64,000 bases of DNA, taken from assembly GCF_004193775.1 (NCBI RefSeq), contig NC_041008.1, positions 3,412,958 to 3,476,957 of the forward strand, in the 5' to 3' direction. This DNA is from Glycine soja (taxonomy: Eukaryota > Streptophyta > Magnoliopsida > Fabales > Fabaceae). Under the pieces are notes generated by a model. It was not told the DNA's origin. It saw only the letters and a program-made list of their open reading frames with translations, and did not search any database. The number at the start of each line of letters is the position of its first letter. Positions within the stretch are counted from its first letter, which is position 1. The position numbers and the translations under genes are program-made. Below, piece after piece: positions 24,434 to 36,069 of this stretch.

Positions 24434-26980
24434 TTACATTAACTGAATATTATCGAAGCTGTTTGTTCCATGTCTCCTCTGTGATTGTTGATCATGATAC
24501 CCTTGGTTCCATGTCTCCTCTATTGTTCTTGATTCTTGTCCACCCTCAGTGTTAATCTCCTTTATCCTTCTAACGGCTTCTCCCATGTCTAACCGCCGCT
24601 GAGGGTTGCTTTGAGTGCAAGCAGCACCAATGTGGAGGAGTTGCTCCATCTCACCAAGCCAATTCCTAGAGCTTGCAATCTCAGGATCAAGCACTTCTGT
24701 TTCCCTTCCCTCAGAGATTGCAGTTTCAACCCATTGCACCACATCGGCTCCACCCTTTCCATTGCTGAGATATTGAGAAGGGTACTTTCCTGTTAGTATC
24801 TCAATTATCACAACCCCGAGACAGTAAACATCACAACTACGCGAAACTTGGCCATGTTGTGCTGCCTCTGGTGCCTTGTAAGCGAATAGTGTGTTTGCAG
24901 CGCTTGAAGGGTTAACCATGTGGCTGAACCCGTAATCTACAAGCATTGGTTCATTGTCTGGTCCAAGGAGAACATTGCTGGACTTGAGATTGCCATGTGG
25001 GAGATCCAAGGAACTAAGTTCTGTGTAAAGATAATGCATTCCTTCGGCAATTCCTCGTACAATCTTCATACGTGCTGGCCAATCTAGCTCAGCATGTGAT
25101 GGTCTCCTATCACCTGCAAATAGAGAAATTCTGTGATACTTTTGGAAATTTATGAGTTTTAGTACGTACTGTTATTAAGAAATTCCATTTCTCTTGATAT
25201 GTGCAAACTCATTTAACTATTGGCCCAATAAATAACTGTACCATGATCATTAGATTAATTTCTCTGAATACCATAGCAACTCTCAGTTCTTGTTTCACAA
25301 GAGTTTATTTAACAAATCTCAGTTGAAGTTGTTTATCTAATTGATGCATCTTACCATATTTGAAAAGGACAAAACTTAGATAAAATTCTTTAAGAGTACT
25401 TTGTGTTGTTCTCTAATCAGAATTAGAGTTTCACCAAATAAGTGAGCCCAATGTTGATTTTTAATACAGACCTTTATTATGCAGATTATGGAGGTGAAAC
25501 TCCAATTTATATTAGAGAACTATACTAAAAGTGTAGTAAGCAAAACTGCATCTAAATTTTCTATATGTAAAAATGTTGAGTTGAACTTGAGAATTTAGGA
25601 AGAATAAATCTTACCATGCAGGGAAAACAATAGACTGCCTCTTGGAACATACTCAGAGATCACTAGTTTCTCATCCTTTCTGAAATGATAAGCTAAAGGG
25701 GTCAATATATTCCAGTGTTTAAGCTTTGTAAGCTTCCTCATCTCTGCATCAAAATCATCTTTCTCCAGAACATTCATTTCTCTAGTCCTCTTCACCACCA
25801 CTGCCACTCCATTAGCCATCACGGCCTTGTAAGAAGATCCAAAGCTTCCATTTCCAAGCACTTCTGCGGCTGCTCTCATCAAATCAGACATCCCAAACAC
25901 GCCCTTCTCATCATTCACCGTCACAAGCTCTCCAACGTTTTTGCTCTGAGAAGATATAGATCCCCTTCTGGACGATGTTTTTTTCATTGGTGTACTTGAA
26001 GTTGAAGCTGCATCCAAAACCCTTTTCACTGGTGCAGTCACTTGAACTTCCACTGCACCACCTTCATTAACTTGTTGTCCAACTATATGATCAAAATTCT
26101 CCTCCTCCTTCTTTCTCCTTGATCTCACAATTAAAAGCACAACTAGTGAGACAAGAAACACACTCGCTACTATAATGCCAGCAACCTCGAATGAGCTACT
26201 ACTATGTGGCACAGAAGGCACATGGTCACCAACAACCTTGTCTTGTGCGTCATCAATGGGACCAGGACTTGGGGTCTCCATTGTCTTTTCACATGATTTC
26301 CTTAACTTCTCATCACAAAGACCAGAATTCCCTGAAAAAGAACTATCGTTGAATCTCAACAAACCAGCAGGGATTCCACCTTCCAATTTGTTGTTCGAGA
26401 CATCGAATATCGCCAACGACGGGTTACTCAGATCGGGAATGTTTCCACTAAACTGGTTGTTCTCAAGGTGCAACTCCATAAGCTGAGGAATATCGGCCAA
26501 CGACGATGGAATCTTCCCCGTGAATAGGTTATCAGATAGCCACACTTTCTTCAAAGACCTCATTTTCTGGAAGTATTCCGTGGGAATATCCCCAGAAAAC
26601 TTGTTTCCTTGCAAATACAGGGCCTTCAGGAACCCAATTCTGTTGAACTCAGGCATGGGACCTGAGAAAGAATTGTCGTTGAGGCTTATTTGTCGAAGAC
26701 CCTTGAGTTCAAGCAATGGATCAACGTGTATTTCCCCTACTAACCCCATTCCTCCAAGGCGAAGCCCCGTGACGACGCCGTTGTTGCAAGTTACACCTTC
26801 CCATTGATCTTCTTCACTGCAGGGTGCAGAACCGGGGACCCAACTATCCAAAAGTTCAGCGTTGGAGAAGGAGCTTTTGAAACTCACCAAAGCTTCAGCT
26901 TCTGTCATGGAATATATCACAGGCAAAGTCACGATGATGATGAGAGTTGGCTGGAGGATTATTGCCCGAGCTATGGCCAT
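24434..26980 (-). CDS. PRK8: LRR receptor-like kinase of the pollen receptor kinase (PRK) type, atypical kinase
   Basis: Two exons (26980-25615, 25113-24434) join in frame to 681 residues. The start is at 26980; the frame extends 4 codons upstream without an ATG. Order: signal peptide 1-24; LRRNT with C54/C65 and the W60 region; about five LRRs (72-210, e.g. SLNDNSFSGPMPEF, LENNQFSGNIPDL); Ser/Pro-rich stalk; transmembrane 265-286 followed by RSRRKK; basic/Ser juxtamembrane; kinase about 365-630. The kinase keeps a Gly loop (GNGSFGSSYKA, 376-386), K397, E413 and APE (536-538). The catalytic HRD is HGN (495-497), so the base Asp is Asn, and DFG is DYG (515-517). This is usual for LRR-III receptors and suggests weak or scaffold activity. 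Relatives perceive peptides and recruit RopGEFs in pollen tubes. The neighbourhood matches Arabidopsis PRK8 (At1g72460); pollen expression is inferred only. Confidence 0.93.
25114..25614 (-). other. Intron of the PRK-like gene
   Basis: Donor CATG|GTAAGA at 25614 and acceptor TTTGCAG at 25114, 501 bases. It interrupts the kinase domain between the N-lobe (ending SLLFSLH) and the helix before the catalytic loop, a common position in LRR-III kinases. Nothing else is seen inside. Confidence 0.85.
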
Positions 26981-27096
26981 TACTTTGCTCAAGATTTGAG
27001 AACTATGGAATGTGTTTGTGGTTTTTTTTCTTTCGGGTCATTGCTTTCTGCTATTTTCTCGGTTTTCTTTTCCCATAGCTTTTTTGTGACCCCTAG

Positions 27097-27112
27097 CATG
27101 CATGCATGCATG
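27097..27112. promoter_or_regulatory. (CATG)4 palindrome / overlapping RY (CATGCATG) motifs upstream of the PRK-like gene
   Basis: Four perfect CATG units 117 bases before the start codon, giving three overlapping CATGCATG RY motifs, which are binding sites for B3-type factors. It may lie in the 5' leader rather than the promoter. Function is inference. Confidence 0.4.
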
Positions 27113-27239
27113 GTGAGGGAGTCTCTTTTGAGAGAGTGCAAAGATAGCCTCACAATGATAGAACCCTCTAGGGAAGAGAGATAGAGGGAGTTGGAGTTTT
27201 GGTTGAACAAGTCAAGAGGAGTTAAAAACCGCAATATAA

Positions 27240-29080
27240 TTATAGTATGTTACTAGTATTATTGTAACTGTCTGTGTTCCAAATTTTAATGTTATAGTTG
27301 GTGTAAATCAAATACTTATCTATTTTTTCGGTAATTTATAAGCACTTGTTTATGATTTTGATATATAGAATACGTGTATTTTTTTACTGATCGATTAATC
27401 ATATTTAAGTCGGATAGATTTTTTTTTAAGTATTTACTTAAAATTTGAATCTAAGGTTAATTAAGATAGAATAATCACACAGTTCATTCACACGTTTAAT
27501 ATAACACCTAATAATTATTATTAGAATATGAGTAGTACTAAAACTCATGCATTTTTTATATACATTATATGAATGAAAGTACGTACCAACGATTCATTCA
27601 TATCTCTATTCTCTAGGATTATATTCTCGAGAGATGAAATATTTTCCAAAATAAGTACATATGATAATAGCCATATATGAAAGGCCTTAAAAACTTAATC
27701 ACAAACACAACGATGTGAGTGGATTGTAGACTTTTTCATTAAACTAGGTATTTTTTGAAAATAAATTACCAAAAAAATATAATGAGAATAATTTACATGA
27801 ATGGTTGTTTTCTAAAGTCCATTTGTCTTGTAGTGAGAAGAATCAGTGATGTCTCCAAGTGTTAATCATTTTTTTACCTCTTACATTATTGATTATATAT
27901 AACAATATAAAAAATACTTCAACATCGATTATTAAGTATAATCAACTTTTTCTATATCTATAATTGATATAGAAAATCGAAAATCATTAACATTTGAGAA
28001 TGTCATCGAAGGTAATTTCTCCCGCTATAGGATAAATAAGTGTCAGAAAACAACTCTTGTAATATAACTTGTTCTCATGTTACACATGCTGAGTAACTTA
28101 TTTTTTCTTCTCACCCGATTTCATAAACAAAAGTCGTGGATTGTGAGATGATCCAAAAGCACACTTCGACGACCGATTTGAGTTATAAATTGAATAAGTT
28201 CAGTTAAATAGGAAAAGCTCTTTCAACGTTCATTATTTTATCATCAAGATTTGACTTGATGGAAGTAAATTCTTTGGCATGATCTGTGAGTATTAGATTA
28301 TTGATAATAAAAAGTACCGTTGATCTAAACAAACCAACGCCTCTAATGGCTAAACCCCGTTTGATTGTTTCTTAAAACACCCTTCTCAACTTTTTAGATT
28401 AGCTCCCATAGAATTATATGGGTTTGGGCCAATTTGTTTTTGCATCCGGAATCTTCGAATAAGCACAACGGAGTATGATTAATATTTGACAGAGACATGC
28501 CTCTGTATGGACGAAGAAAATTGAAGGAAAAAAAAAAGTAAATAACCAAATTGACGCTAACAAATTCGTCTTACATAAAAAATTAATGACAAAATAATTC
28601 TTAGATTTTCTAACTTAATATCAAATTCGTTCTTGAAAATATAAATTATTATCAAATTAGTCCAATAACATTACAACTTAATAATAAAAAAATCTCATAG
28701 GTTTAACAGCAAGACTAATTTATTATATTTTTTTATATATTTAAAGATTAAATTTATATTTTTTTATCTTTTTAATTTGTCATCACATCACATTTTTGAA
28801 AACAAATTTTTCTATTTAAAAAAAGTACTACTACAAAATTCAAAGATTACAGCTTTTGTCAATATAGAAAGAATAAAAATTGGTCAATTTCCTTGCATGA
28901 AATATAAAGAAGTTTTTATTCATAATTTAGAAGTTATATTTACACGAAAAACTCTTATATCTACTGCACAAACTTGATAGCAATTGTAAACAGAAAGAAA
29001 TATAAGGTGAAAAGAGATTTATTAAAACAGAAAAATGAAAAAGAAAAAGAGAAAAAAATTATGGTAATTAAATTTTGGGT
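27240..29080. other. Upstream/intergenic DNA, no gene seen
   Basis: AT-rich. 28540-28760 has TIR-like wording (CAAATTCGTTCTT..., CAAATTAGTCC) suggesting another decayed element, but no paired arm was resolved. Confidence 0.45.
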
Positions 29081-29084
29081 AAAT

Positions 29085-29990
29085 AATCATTTTTGTCCCT
29101 GAACATATAGAGCGCTAACAAATTCATTTTCTGAAAGTGAAAAAAGTACAACAAATTCATTCATTCGTTAACTTTCATTCGATATCATTAATGAAAGAAC
29201 TTATGTGACACAGAGACGAAAATGTCACAAAAATTATTGCTAACATGATTGCTAAATAGATTGAATCAAGATGTCAATAAATTTCCATTGGACCAAAATG
29301 TGAGTAAGTTTTCATTTGATTAATATGTTAGATTTCAAATTTTCTTTCATTTAAAGGTAAAATATAATTTAATTTTCACATTCTTTTCCTTTTTAATTGT
29401 TACAAGTATAACATTACAATAAACACTTAAAAAATAAGGGAAGAAACAAGTATAAGTTAGAATAAACATAATAATAAGCATAATATTGATTAATAAACAT
29501 AATATTGGGTCTCATTTTTTGTAAGGATTAACTTAATTTTTCATTTTTTATAAGTTAAACCAAAATTGTAAGTATTTATTAATCAATATTATGTTTATTA
29601 TTATATTTGGTTTAACTTATGTTTATTTCTCTATTTTTTAGTATTTATTGTAATATTATACTTGCAACAATAAAAAAAAAAAGATGAATATTAAATTATA
29701 TTTTACCTTTATGTGAAATAAAATTTGAGGTCTCACAAATTAATCTAATGGAAACTTAGTGATATTTTGGTCCAATCTATTCAACAATCATATTAGTAAT
29801 AATATTTTTGATATTTTTGTCCATCTATAACACATAGACTCTTTCATTAACGATAATAGATAAAAGTTAACGAATAGATGAATTTGTCACACTTTTTCAC
29901 TTGAGGATTAAAATTTGAATTTTTATCTTTCAGAAATTAATTTATTAATATTTTACACATTTAAGGACGAAAATAATTAATTATCCTTAA
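29085..29990. mobile_element. Large foldback element (about 0.9 kb, arms about 300 bp)
   Basis: The left arm (29085-29400) and right arm (about 29680-29990) are inverted copies. Shared words in matching order include AAATAATCATTTTTGTCC / AATTAATTATTTTCGTCC, ACAAATTCATTCATTCGTTA / ACAAATTCATCTATTCGTTA, and GGTAAAATATAATTTAAT at the inner ends. The centre is itself AT-rich with inverted ATAATATTGATTAATAAACA words. No coding capacity. It is probably a Mutator-like or similar non-autonomous TIR transposon; a target duplication was not identified with confidence. Confidence 0.7.
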
Positions 29991-30573
29991 CCTTTTAAAC
30001 TTTTAAAGATGTTTGTGTATGCTGCATATTTTTTGTGCAACTATTATTGTTCGGTGGAATTAGGTGTAGGGTACATCCATAAACGACCCGAAAGTTAAGA
30101 GGACGTGACAATAAAAATTAGATATTGTTTTTCACTCTTTGTTTTTCTTTTTCACCTCCTTTTTAAAAATGTTTTACTTCATCCGAACTTTATTATAACG
30201 TCTAAATTAAAAGGATGATCAGTTAATTTTTATCATAAAATCTACCCTAAAAAGTATCACATATTAATTATTTTTCACAAAAATAATTTTAATTAAAGTT
30301 AATTCTAGAATAATAGGGCATTAAAATAAATATAATCCATTAATATTTATTAGTTTTTTTCACATTGAAATAAAATAATAATTCACGACAAATTTAATGC
30401 TCTCAATTGAAAAATAGTGTCACGGGGTTATTGAAATGCCTAATAGTCATTAGTTTTATCTTACAAATAGTTAATAGTACTATAAGGTTATATTGAAATG
30501 TTTAATACTAGTTTTTTTTAGGAAAAAATATTTAATAATAGTTAATCACTTCTAAAATAAATAAAATTACCTA

Positions 30574-30578
<5 letters not shown>

Positions 30579-30604
<26 letters not shown>
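30579..30604. repeat. (AT)13 microsatellite
   Basis: Simple dinucleotide run within AT-rich intergenic DNA. Flanking sequence (30000-31050) shows nothing coding. Confidence 0.9.
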
Positions 30605-30608
<4 letters not shown>

Positions 30609-31059
30609 GTACAATAATTAACTTCATATATCAAATAAATGCTAGATATTTAAAGGTGAAATAATCATTACTTAGAGCAATTAGTGTAAACCATTATATA
30701 TTTTTTCCGTCTGAAATTAAGTGTTGTCATAGGTTGTTTTACACAAATTTAAAAATTAATAAATAGATGAAAGAAAATAATAATTTTATAAAAATTAATA
30801 TTAAAATTAATATTACATTAAAAACAAAAAATGATAATACTTATTAAGAGTACTAGTGAAAAAAAAAATAATTAATAATATTAATAACTGTAAAATTTAG
30901 GTATAATTGATGGTTAATTTTGACTAAAAATGATTAAAATTTATTTACTTTACTCTTGTTTTTTAATTAAATAATGAAGAATTTAATATCATGCTAATTT
31001 TTTACCAGCACAATTCAAAAAAATAAAATTATAAATGCTTTGGAAGAAAATTGACAAAA

Positions 31060-32130
31060 AAAACTTGAAGAAAAAGTTGAAGATTGAGATAGCTCGTTTA
31101 GCGCATAAGACAGGTGCAGCACGTCTCCTCACTCATTGATCAGCTCAGACCTAGCGCAAGAAGACCCATTTAGAAGCCTGAAGGCATGCTTAGTGTGAAT
31201 CTCGCACTAATAGCGTGATCAATGTCATACTCGCTAAACCCATAAGGTTTGCTTAACGCGAGATCGCATTTAAGAGGCCTATAAAAGGGATAGAAAGCAA
31301 AGGAGAAACACACACCGAGACTCAATACATCCTAAGCCTAAGCATCTCAAATAAGAAAAATTCTCTTTCTGTGTCTATTGCCCTCTTCCCTTCCTCTATC
31401 CATACCAGTCCCTAAACTGTAAAGCTTATCATAACAATAAGAGGTTAAACCTCATTGTTGGGAGCTTAATAGGTCAATTCTTGTAATGTAATTTTTTCCT
31501 AATATTTATTTAATGCAATCCAGTTTTTATTACTCTTTTTTGTGCTTTATGTTTATTGATTATGGTTTGATCATCATGCTCATGTGTTGTTTAAGAGGTA
31601 ATACATTGAAAAATGACTATTTTCTAAGAACTGAAAATGGCATCTAAATGAAATCAAAGATAGAATATCAAAATAGATGTGAATGAAAACTGAGATAACA
31701 TTGAATAGAGAAAATTATATTAGATCATAGATAGTTATGATATGTTAGACTCGAACACATTTGCATTCTGGATTTATCTTTAAGCATTCAAACGTATTAT
31801 CATTATCTTTATCTTTTATTTTTCTCATCTTTTACATTAAGATCTTTTATTTATTTTATTTTCTACTCTTTCATCTTTAAATATTTCATCTCTTTAAATT
31901 TTTATCTTATCTCCTAATTTTCTATCTTAACTTTTTTATCCTTCTTATTTTTTACTTTCTTTAAATTTTACAATTCTTCATTTCTTATTTCTTCTATTGT
32001 TTGAAAATTGGATTTACATGAATTTAAGTATAAACAAAATTCATGTAAACTTGACACTCGAACTTCCGTTTTATTTTATTTCTTATAACAAATTGATACA
32101 TTTGTCAACGAGTTAATAAATATATTAAAA
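31060..32130 (+). mobile_element. Probable degenerate Ty3/gypsy-type LTR (solo or fragment)
   Basis: This block is GC-richer at its left end, with CGTTTAGCGCA/CGCTAAACC words, a TATAAAAG box at 31280-31287 and a leader-like stretch. About 780 bp further comes the phrase TTGACACTCGAACTTCCGTT (near 32050), then GATACATTTGTCAACGAGTTAA. From memory, these phrases occur at the promoter/R region and near the 3' end of soybean gypsy-type LTRs. No gag or pol frame is adjacent and no partner LTR was found. The assignment rests on recognised wording, not on a demonstrated LTR pair. Confidence 0.45.
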
Positions 32131-32139
32131 TATTAAATA

Positions 32140-34250
32140 TGATACTTATTTTGGATTTTTTATTCAAATGAACCATTTATTTTGGGAGAGAGAGTGTTAA
32201 ATTTATACCAATCAAAGGTTTTCCAAACTAGTGTGTTCTGTGCCTGTTCAAACTTGTTCACATTTATTACTTGTGAGGGTAGATGGAAAATGTGTTATCC
32301 ATAATAATGTGCTATCGCTTTACATGTCACTTAATTTGTTTCTTTATTTTTTATTTCATTGTCTATTATATACACAATTTGTCTGTTTTTTTTCTTCATG
32401 CAACTATACAATACACCATCTTAGGTGTGAAATTAATTGTTATTTTCCCAATTTATACAGTGATTTCCATGTCAATAGCACTGGTGGAAGTGTGTAACCC
32501 AACACAAAGTCTTGGTCAACGGCCGAAAGCAACCTAAAATTTAGGAGGTCAATAATATTTTGTCCAACTATTTAATACTATTCCTCAGGCATTATTATAA
32601 AGTATTATGGCTATATATGGATGACAATTGGGATGGGATGGGATTGTCTCACATAGTAGCTTCTGTCACATGTTTTATTAGATGAAAATTAATTTGTCAT
32701 TTAGTACTTGTAATTTTTGGTCTTTGTACTTGTATGAGCTTTCGTTTGATAGTCATTTATAAAAAAGTTAGATATTTTTGAGGATATTCTTAAATGTTTA
32801 ATAAAATAAAATAATTTGAAATGATCAAATTTGAAACAAATATTTATATTAAGAATGAATATTTTTAAAATTCATATTAATCGTAAAGAAATAGAATACA
32901 CTACTATATATATTATTAAAAGACTATTTAAGAAATTTAAAGTTGTGCATGTATACCCACAAGTTCAATCACCACAGTACCCGCTTCTGCCTTATTAATA
33001 AGCAAGTAGAGAAAAAACTATTAATTTGACTCATGAATACTTATTAAGTTGTCTATTTTTAATCTGTAGCAAAGAGAGACTATGGTTTTTTTGTCATCCG
33101 TGGCAATATTTTTCAAAAATGAAAAAATAATTAAAAGTTAAAAAAATAATTTTTATTTTTTAATTAAAACTTATTGAATTAATTTTGTTTTATAAAGTTA
33201 AATATTAAAATTATTGGTAAATGTAAAAATATATAAAATATATATTATATGATATATTATATTTTAAAATTTGTAGACATAAAATATATTTTTAAGTAAT
33301 TATAATATTCAGTTTATTAGTTATTTATAAACTGCGCTTGCAAATCTAACATTTTATCGATAACTAAAATAAATAGTGTAAAAAATGTATTATTTGAAAT
33401 AAATAATGTAATATTAAAAAGATGGTTTATAAGAGGAATTTTAGTAAAATATTAAGGATAAATAATGAAGATAGACAGGTATTTTGACTGTGTGAATGTT
33501 GTTTTTTCTTAACTACTATGATAGGATGAAAGATAATTTTTTATTAAAGCAATAAGGATAAAAAATTAGGAAAACAAATATAATAAATTGTAAGCTATAA
33601 ATTCAAACATTAAAGTTTAAAAAATGTCATCAATATCATGATCGAGTGCAGTGAAATAAATCAAGTTCAAATATTTGTTGAAAAAGTGTCTACATTTATC
33701 ATTTGACTATCCCAAGAATAAGACTCAGAAAAAATAACTATGAGAAAAAAAAAATATCAGCTAGTGATAAAATTTGTTTATTTAAAACTTTTATTTTGAT
33801 TAATTAATCATACAAATCAGTCAAATCATAAGTTATAGGTCAGCTAAAATGTTTTGTAAAACATCAATTTTTAATTTATTTTAAAATATTTTTCAATTAC
33901 AAATGAAAGAAATGAATTATTTTTTTCTGATTACACCTCTCATTTATTAGTATCTATCATAAACAATTAAATAAATTTAGAATTATAGTTTAACTCTTTT
34001 AATAAAAATATTTTCATCAAGTGTATTTATTTTGTTATTATAATGTGTATACTTAACAAGTTTTTAAAAAGTATATATTAACTTGAAAGACAAAGAATAT
34101 GAGATGGGAGAAAATATTTCCTTAGAGACAAAAGATAGGTAGAAGAAGGCTACGAGGGAGGAGGCTGTGTTGTTAGAAAATCCAAAGGTGATTTTTTTTT
34201 TTGAAGTTTTTTTTCCTTTCTAACATCTTTTTCGAGGAACTTATGGGTAG
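32140..34250. other. AT-rich intergenic, no gene seen
   Basis: Two overlapping frames at 32231-32537 have no recognisable similarity. The rest is strongly AT-rich. Confidence 0.5.
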
Positions 34251-34465
34251 TATTATTTAGCTTGAATTGCAATTTTAATCTCTCACTTTAGCTTTAATTT
34301 CGTATTTGATCTCCTGATTTATAAATTTGATTTTTCTATTTTATAAAATTGACCCCGGAAGTCTCAATTACACTTTGATCATTAAGAAGTGATATCCACT
34401 ACCACATCAACGTCTGAAAGCACCTTGAATTGCATTTTTTACCCATCTGTGTTAAAAAATTTACC

Positions 34466-34893
34466 CTAAAAATTCCCTAAAACCAATTTTTTGGGCCTTT
34501 TCCGTCGAGAAAAAAAAACCCTAAAATGAATTTCTATTTTAATCATCACCTTCCTCATCTTCCCGGAACAACACCCCTCATCTCCCTCCACCTCAACCTC
34601 AGTGACGTTCCCGGAACAACACCCGCCGCTGTTGGAACTGTTGTTGTTGCTACTACTGCTACCGCCGCTACTGCTACCGGTGAAATTTGTCCCCGAATCG
34701 GGGCCGCACAACACGCTCACGGGGCAGTTGGTCGGAGACTTCGAATCACTGTCGTGATGGATCAATCCATCGTCCTCCTCGCCTCTGCGCCTCGTGTTTA
34801 AAGGCTCTACCGAGTGTTTCACCTCCGTTGGAGACGACGGCGCGTGGCCGTCTTCGTCCAAACCGTCCTTGAACCCCTTACTTTTCCCCGCAC
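34466..34893 (-). pseudogene. Second captured fragment in the Pack-MULE: GC-rich Ser/Gly/Asn-rich frame
   Basis: A minus-strand frame opens after an acceptor-like TTTCAG (34894 side) and runs to 34466, the last part already in the left TIR. It reads acidic/polar sequence (DEDGHAPSSPTEVKHSVEPL, then GEEDDGLIHH), then a Ser-Gly-Asn tract with two GCCSG units. GC content is far above the surroundings. I do not recognise the source gene. The flanking plus-strand word AACAATAGTGGCAG occurs both here (34957-34970) and at the other captured segment (35577-35590). It could be part of a chimeric transcript with the PLAC8 exons, downstream of their stop. Confidence 0.5.
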
Positions 34894-34988
34894 CTGAAAC
34901 TCACCGACACGAATCAGAAAACGGAACGGAATCGGCGAATGAATGGATCAACGAAAACAATAGTGGCAGAGAGGGATTCAGGATGTAT

Positions 34989-35131
34989 TCAACAACTCAT
35001 GCCCTTTTCGACTAATGGAGCTGTTGCAGCAGTCATGGCTACTTCCCGACTTCGTTGCTCGACATTTCCATGCCACCCTAACCATACCAAGTTGAAACAA
35101 ATTAAAAAAGGAATTTGGAATGCTTCTTCTG

Positions 35132-35184
<53 letters not shown>

Positions 35185-35571
35185 CTGGGTATTTATCAAA
35201 TACATAATAATTACATACCAATAATCATGTCAAATCCAAGTTGCTTAAGCTCACGATACTCTTGACTGAGGGTGCAGGACTCGCAACAGCAATGAAGCAG
35301 GCAATCCGTACAACCATTCCCCTTTAAACCATACTGCTGTCTCATCTTGGAGCGGTAAAAGCATGAGTATAGCCACCCACAACCAACGACACAACAAATC
35401 AGTGTATACAGAGCCCCACTAGCACCACATGCTGCATATATACTGAATAATTAACAATTCATGTTGAATTTTTTTTAGGCTAGACTGTTTAATTCTTACA
35501 TGAGGATCCCTTGTCTACTATTTCTGCAACTCGGCCAAAGGTAACACATGGACACCACCACGTTATACAAC
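34989..35571 (-). pseudogene. Captured PLAC8 / plant cadmium resistance (PCR, FW2.2-like) gene, 5'-truncated
   Basis: Three minus-strand exons, 35571-35500, 35431-35219 and 35077-34989, join in frame with canonical borders and intact phases to a natural stop. The reading begins [20 protein letters not shown], continues through GALYTLICC...[15 protein letters not shown] and [20 protein letters not shown], and ends GWHGNVEQRSREVAMTAATA...GMSC. This is the PLAC8 cysteine-rich domain with the CCxxxxCPC-type motif of PCR/FW2.2-like membrane proteins (metal transport or cell-number control). The first exon with the start codon and N-terminal segment is absent; upstream in-frame sequence to the TIR has no ATG. 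It lies wholly inside a Pack-MULE, so capture from a donor gene is inferred. The open frames suggest recent capture or constraint. Confidence 0.85.
35135..35183. repeat. (AT)24 microsatellite in the captured PLAC8 intron
   Basis: Perfect dinucleotide run between PLAC8 exons at 35077 and 35219. Because it sits in a captured intron it may also mark the donor gene's allele. Confidence 0.95.
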
Positions 35572-36069
35572 CTGAAACAATAGTGGCAGCGAATGAATCA
35601 GCAGATGATGGTGGAGGTACTGTGCCGAAGACGATGAGAGAGGGATTTAGAGGCTTTTGGGGTTAGGGATTTATAAAAAATTTTGTTTTAGGGTTTTTTT
35701 TAAGGTAATTTTTTTTAACACAAATGGATTAAAAAACGTAATTCAAAGTGTCTCTACCGTTAAAGTGGGAGATCAAAAATGTAATTTAACCTATTATTTA
35801 CAAAATTAATTGTACGATAAAAAAAAATAACAACAAGCCCATGAAATGAACGTGACACATTTCTAGTTGACCATGATCGCATTTGCCCTTTCTCGAAGAA
35901 GATACAAAGTGCCTTTTTTTAATTATGGAAAATGTAGGTGAATGAGATTTTGAGACTCGTTAAGCTGAAGACAAACTTTAAAGCTCAAATAATACTTATT
36001 GTATTACCTATCAATACAATCTATCTTTACATTAATAACGGAAATCAAATATATGTTTTTTTTAAACAC

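Larger units (their letters stand above)
34260..35791. mobile_element. Pack-MULE: Mutator-like element carrying captured gene fragments
   Basis: The element ends in inverted repeats: the left tip reads GCTTGAATTGCAATTTTAAT, and the reverse of the right tip GGTTAAATTACATTTTTGAT; both continue into CTCyCACTTTA. A second inner block (about 34420-34500 against 35660-35755) is also inverted (TTGAATTgCaTTTTTTA..., CCcTAAAACC). The target duplication TATTATTTA is perfect at 34251-34259 and 35792-35800, exactly 9 bp as in Mutator-like elements. There is no transposase. The interior holds two gene-derived segments (PLAC8/PCR exons and a GC-rich fragment, listed separately). The left TIR has about 115 extra bases compared with the right, including a second copy of the tip-like wording. 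Confidence 0.88.

Noticed and set aside
26981..26992. Extension of the receptor kinase by four codons
   Set aside because: The codon at 26992 is TTG; the ATG at 26980 begins the signal peptide.
26175..27184. Plus-strand frames of 95-126 codons
   Set aside because: Antisense shadows of the receptor kinase exon 1 and its leader.
34939..35205. Frames ending in long Ile-Tyr runs
   Set aside because: They are translations of the (AT)24 microsatellite.
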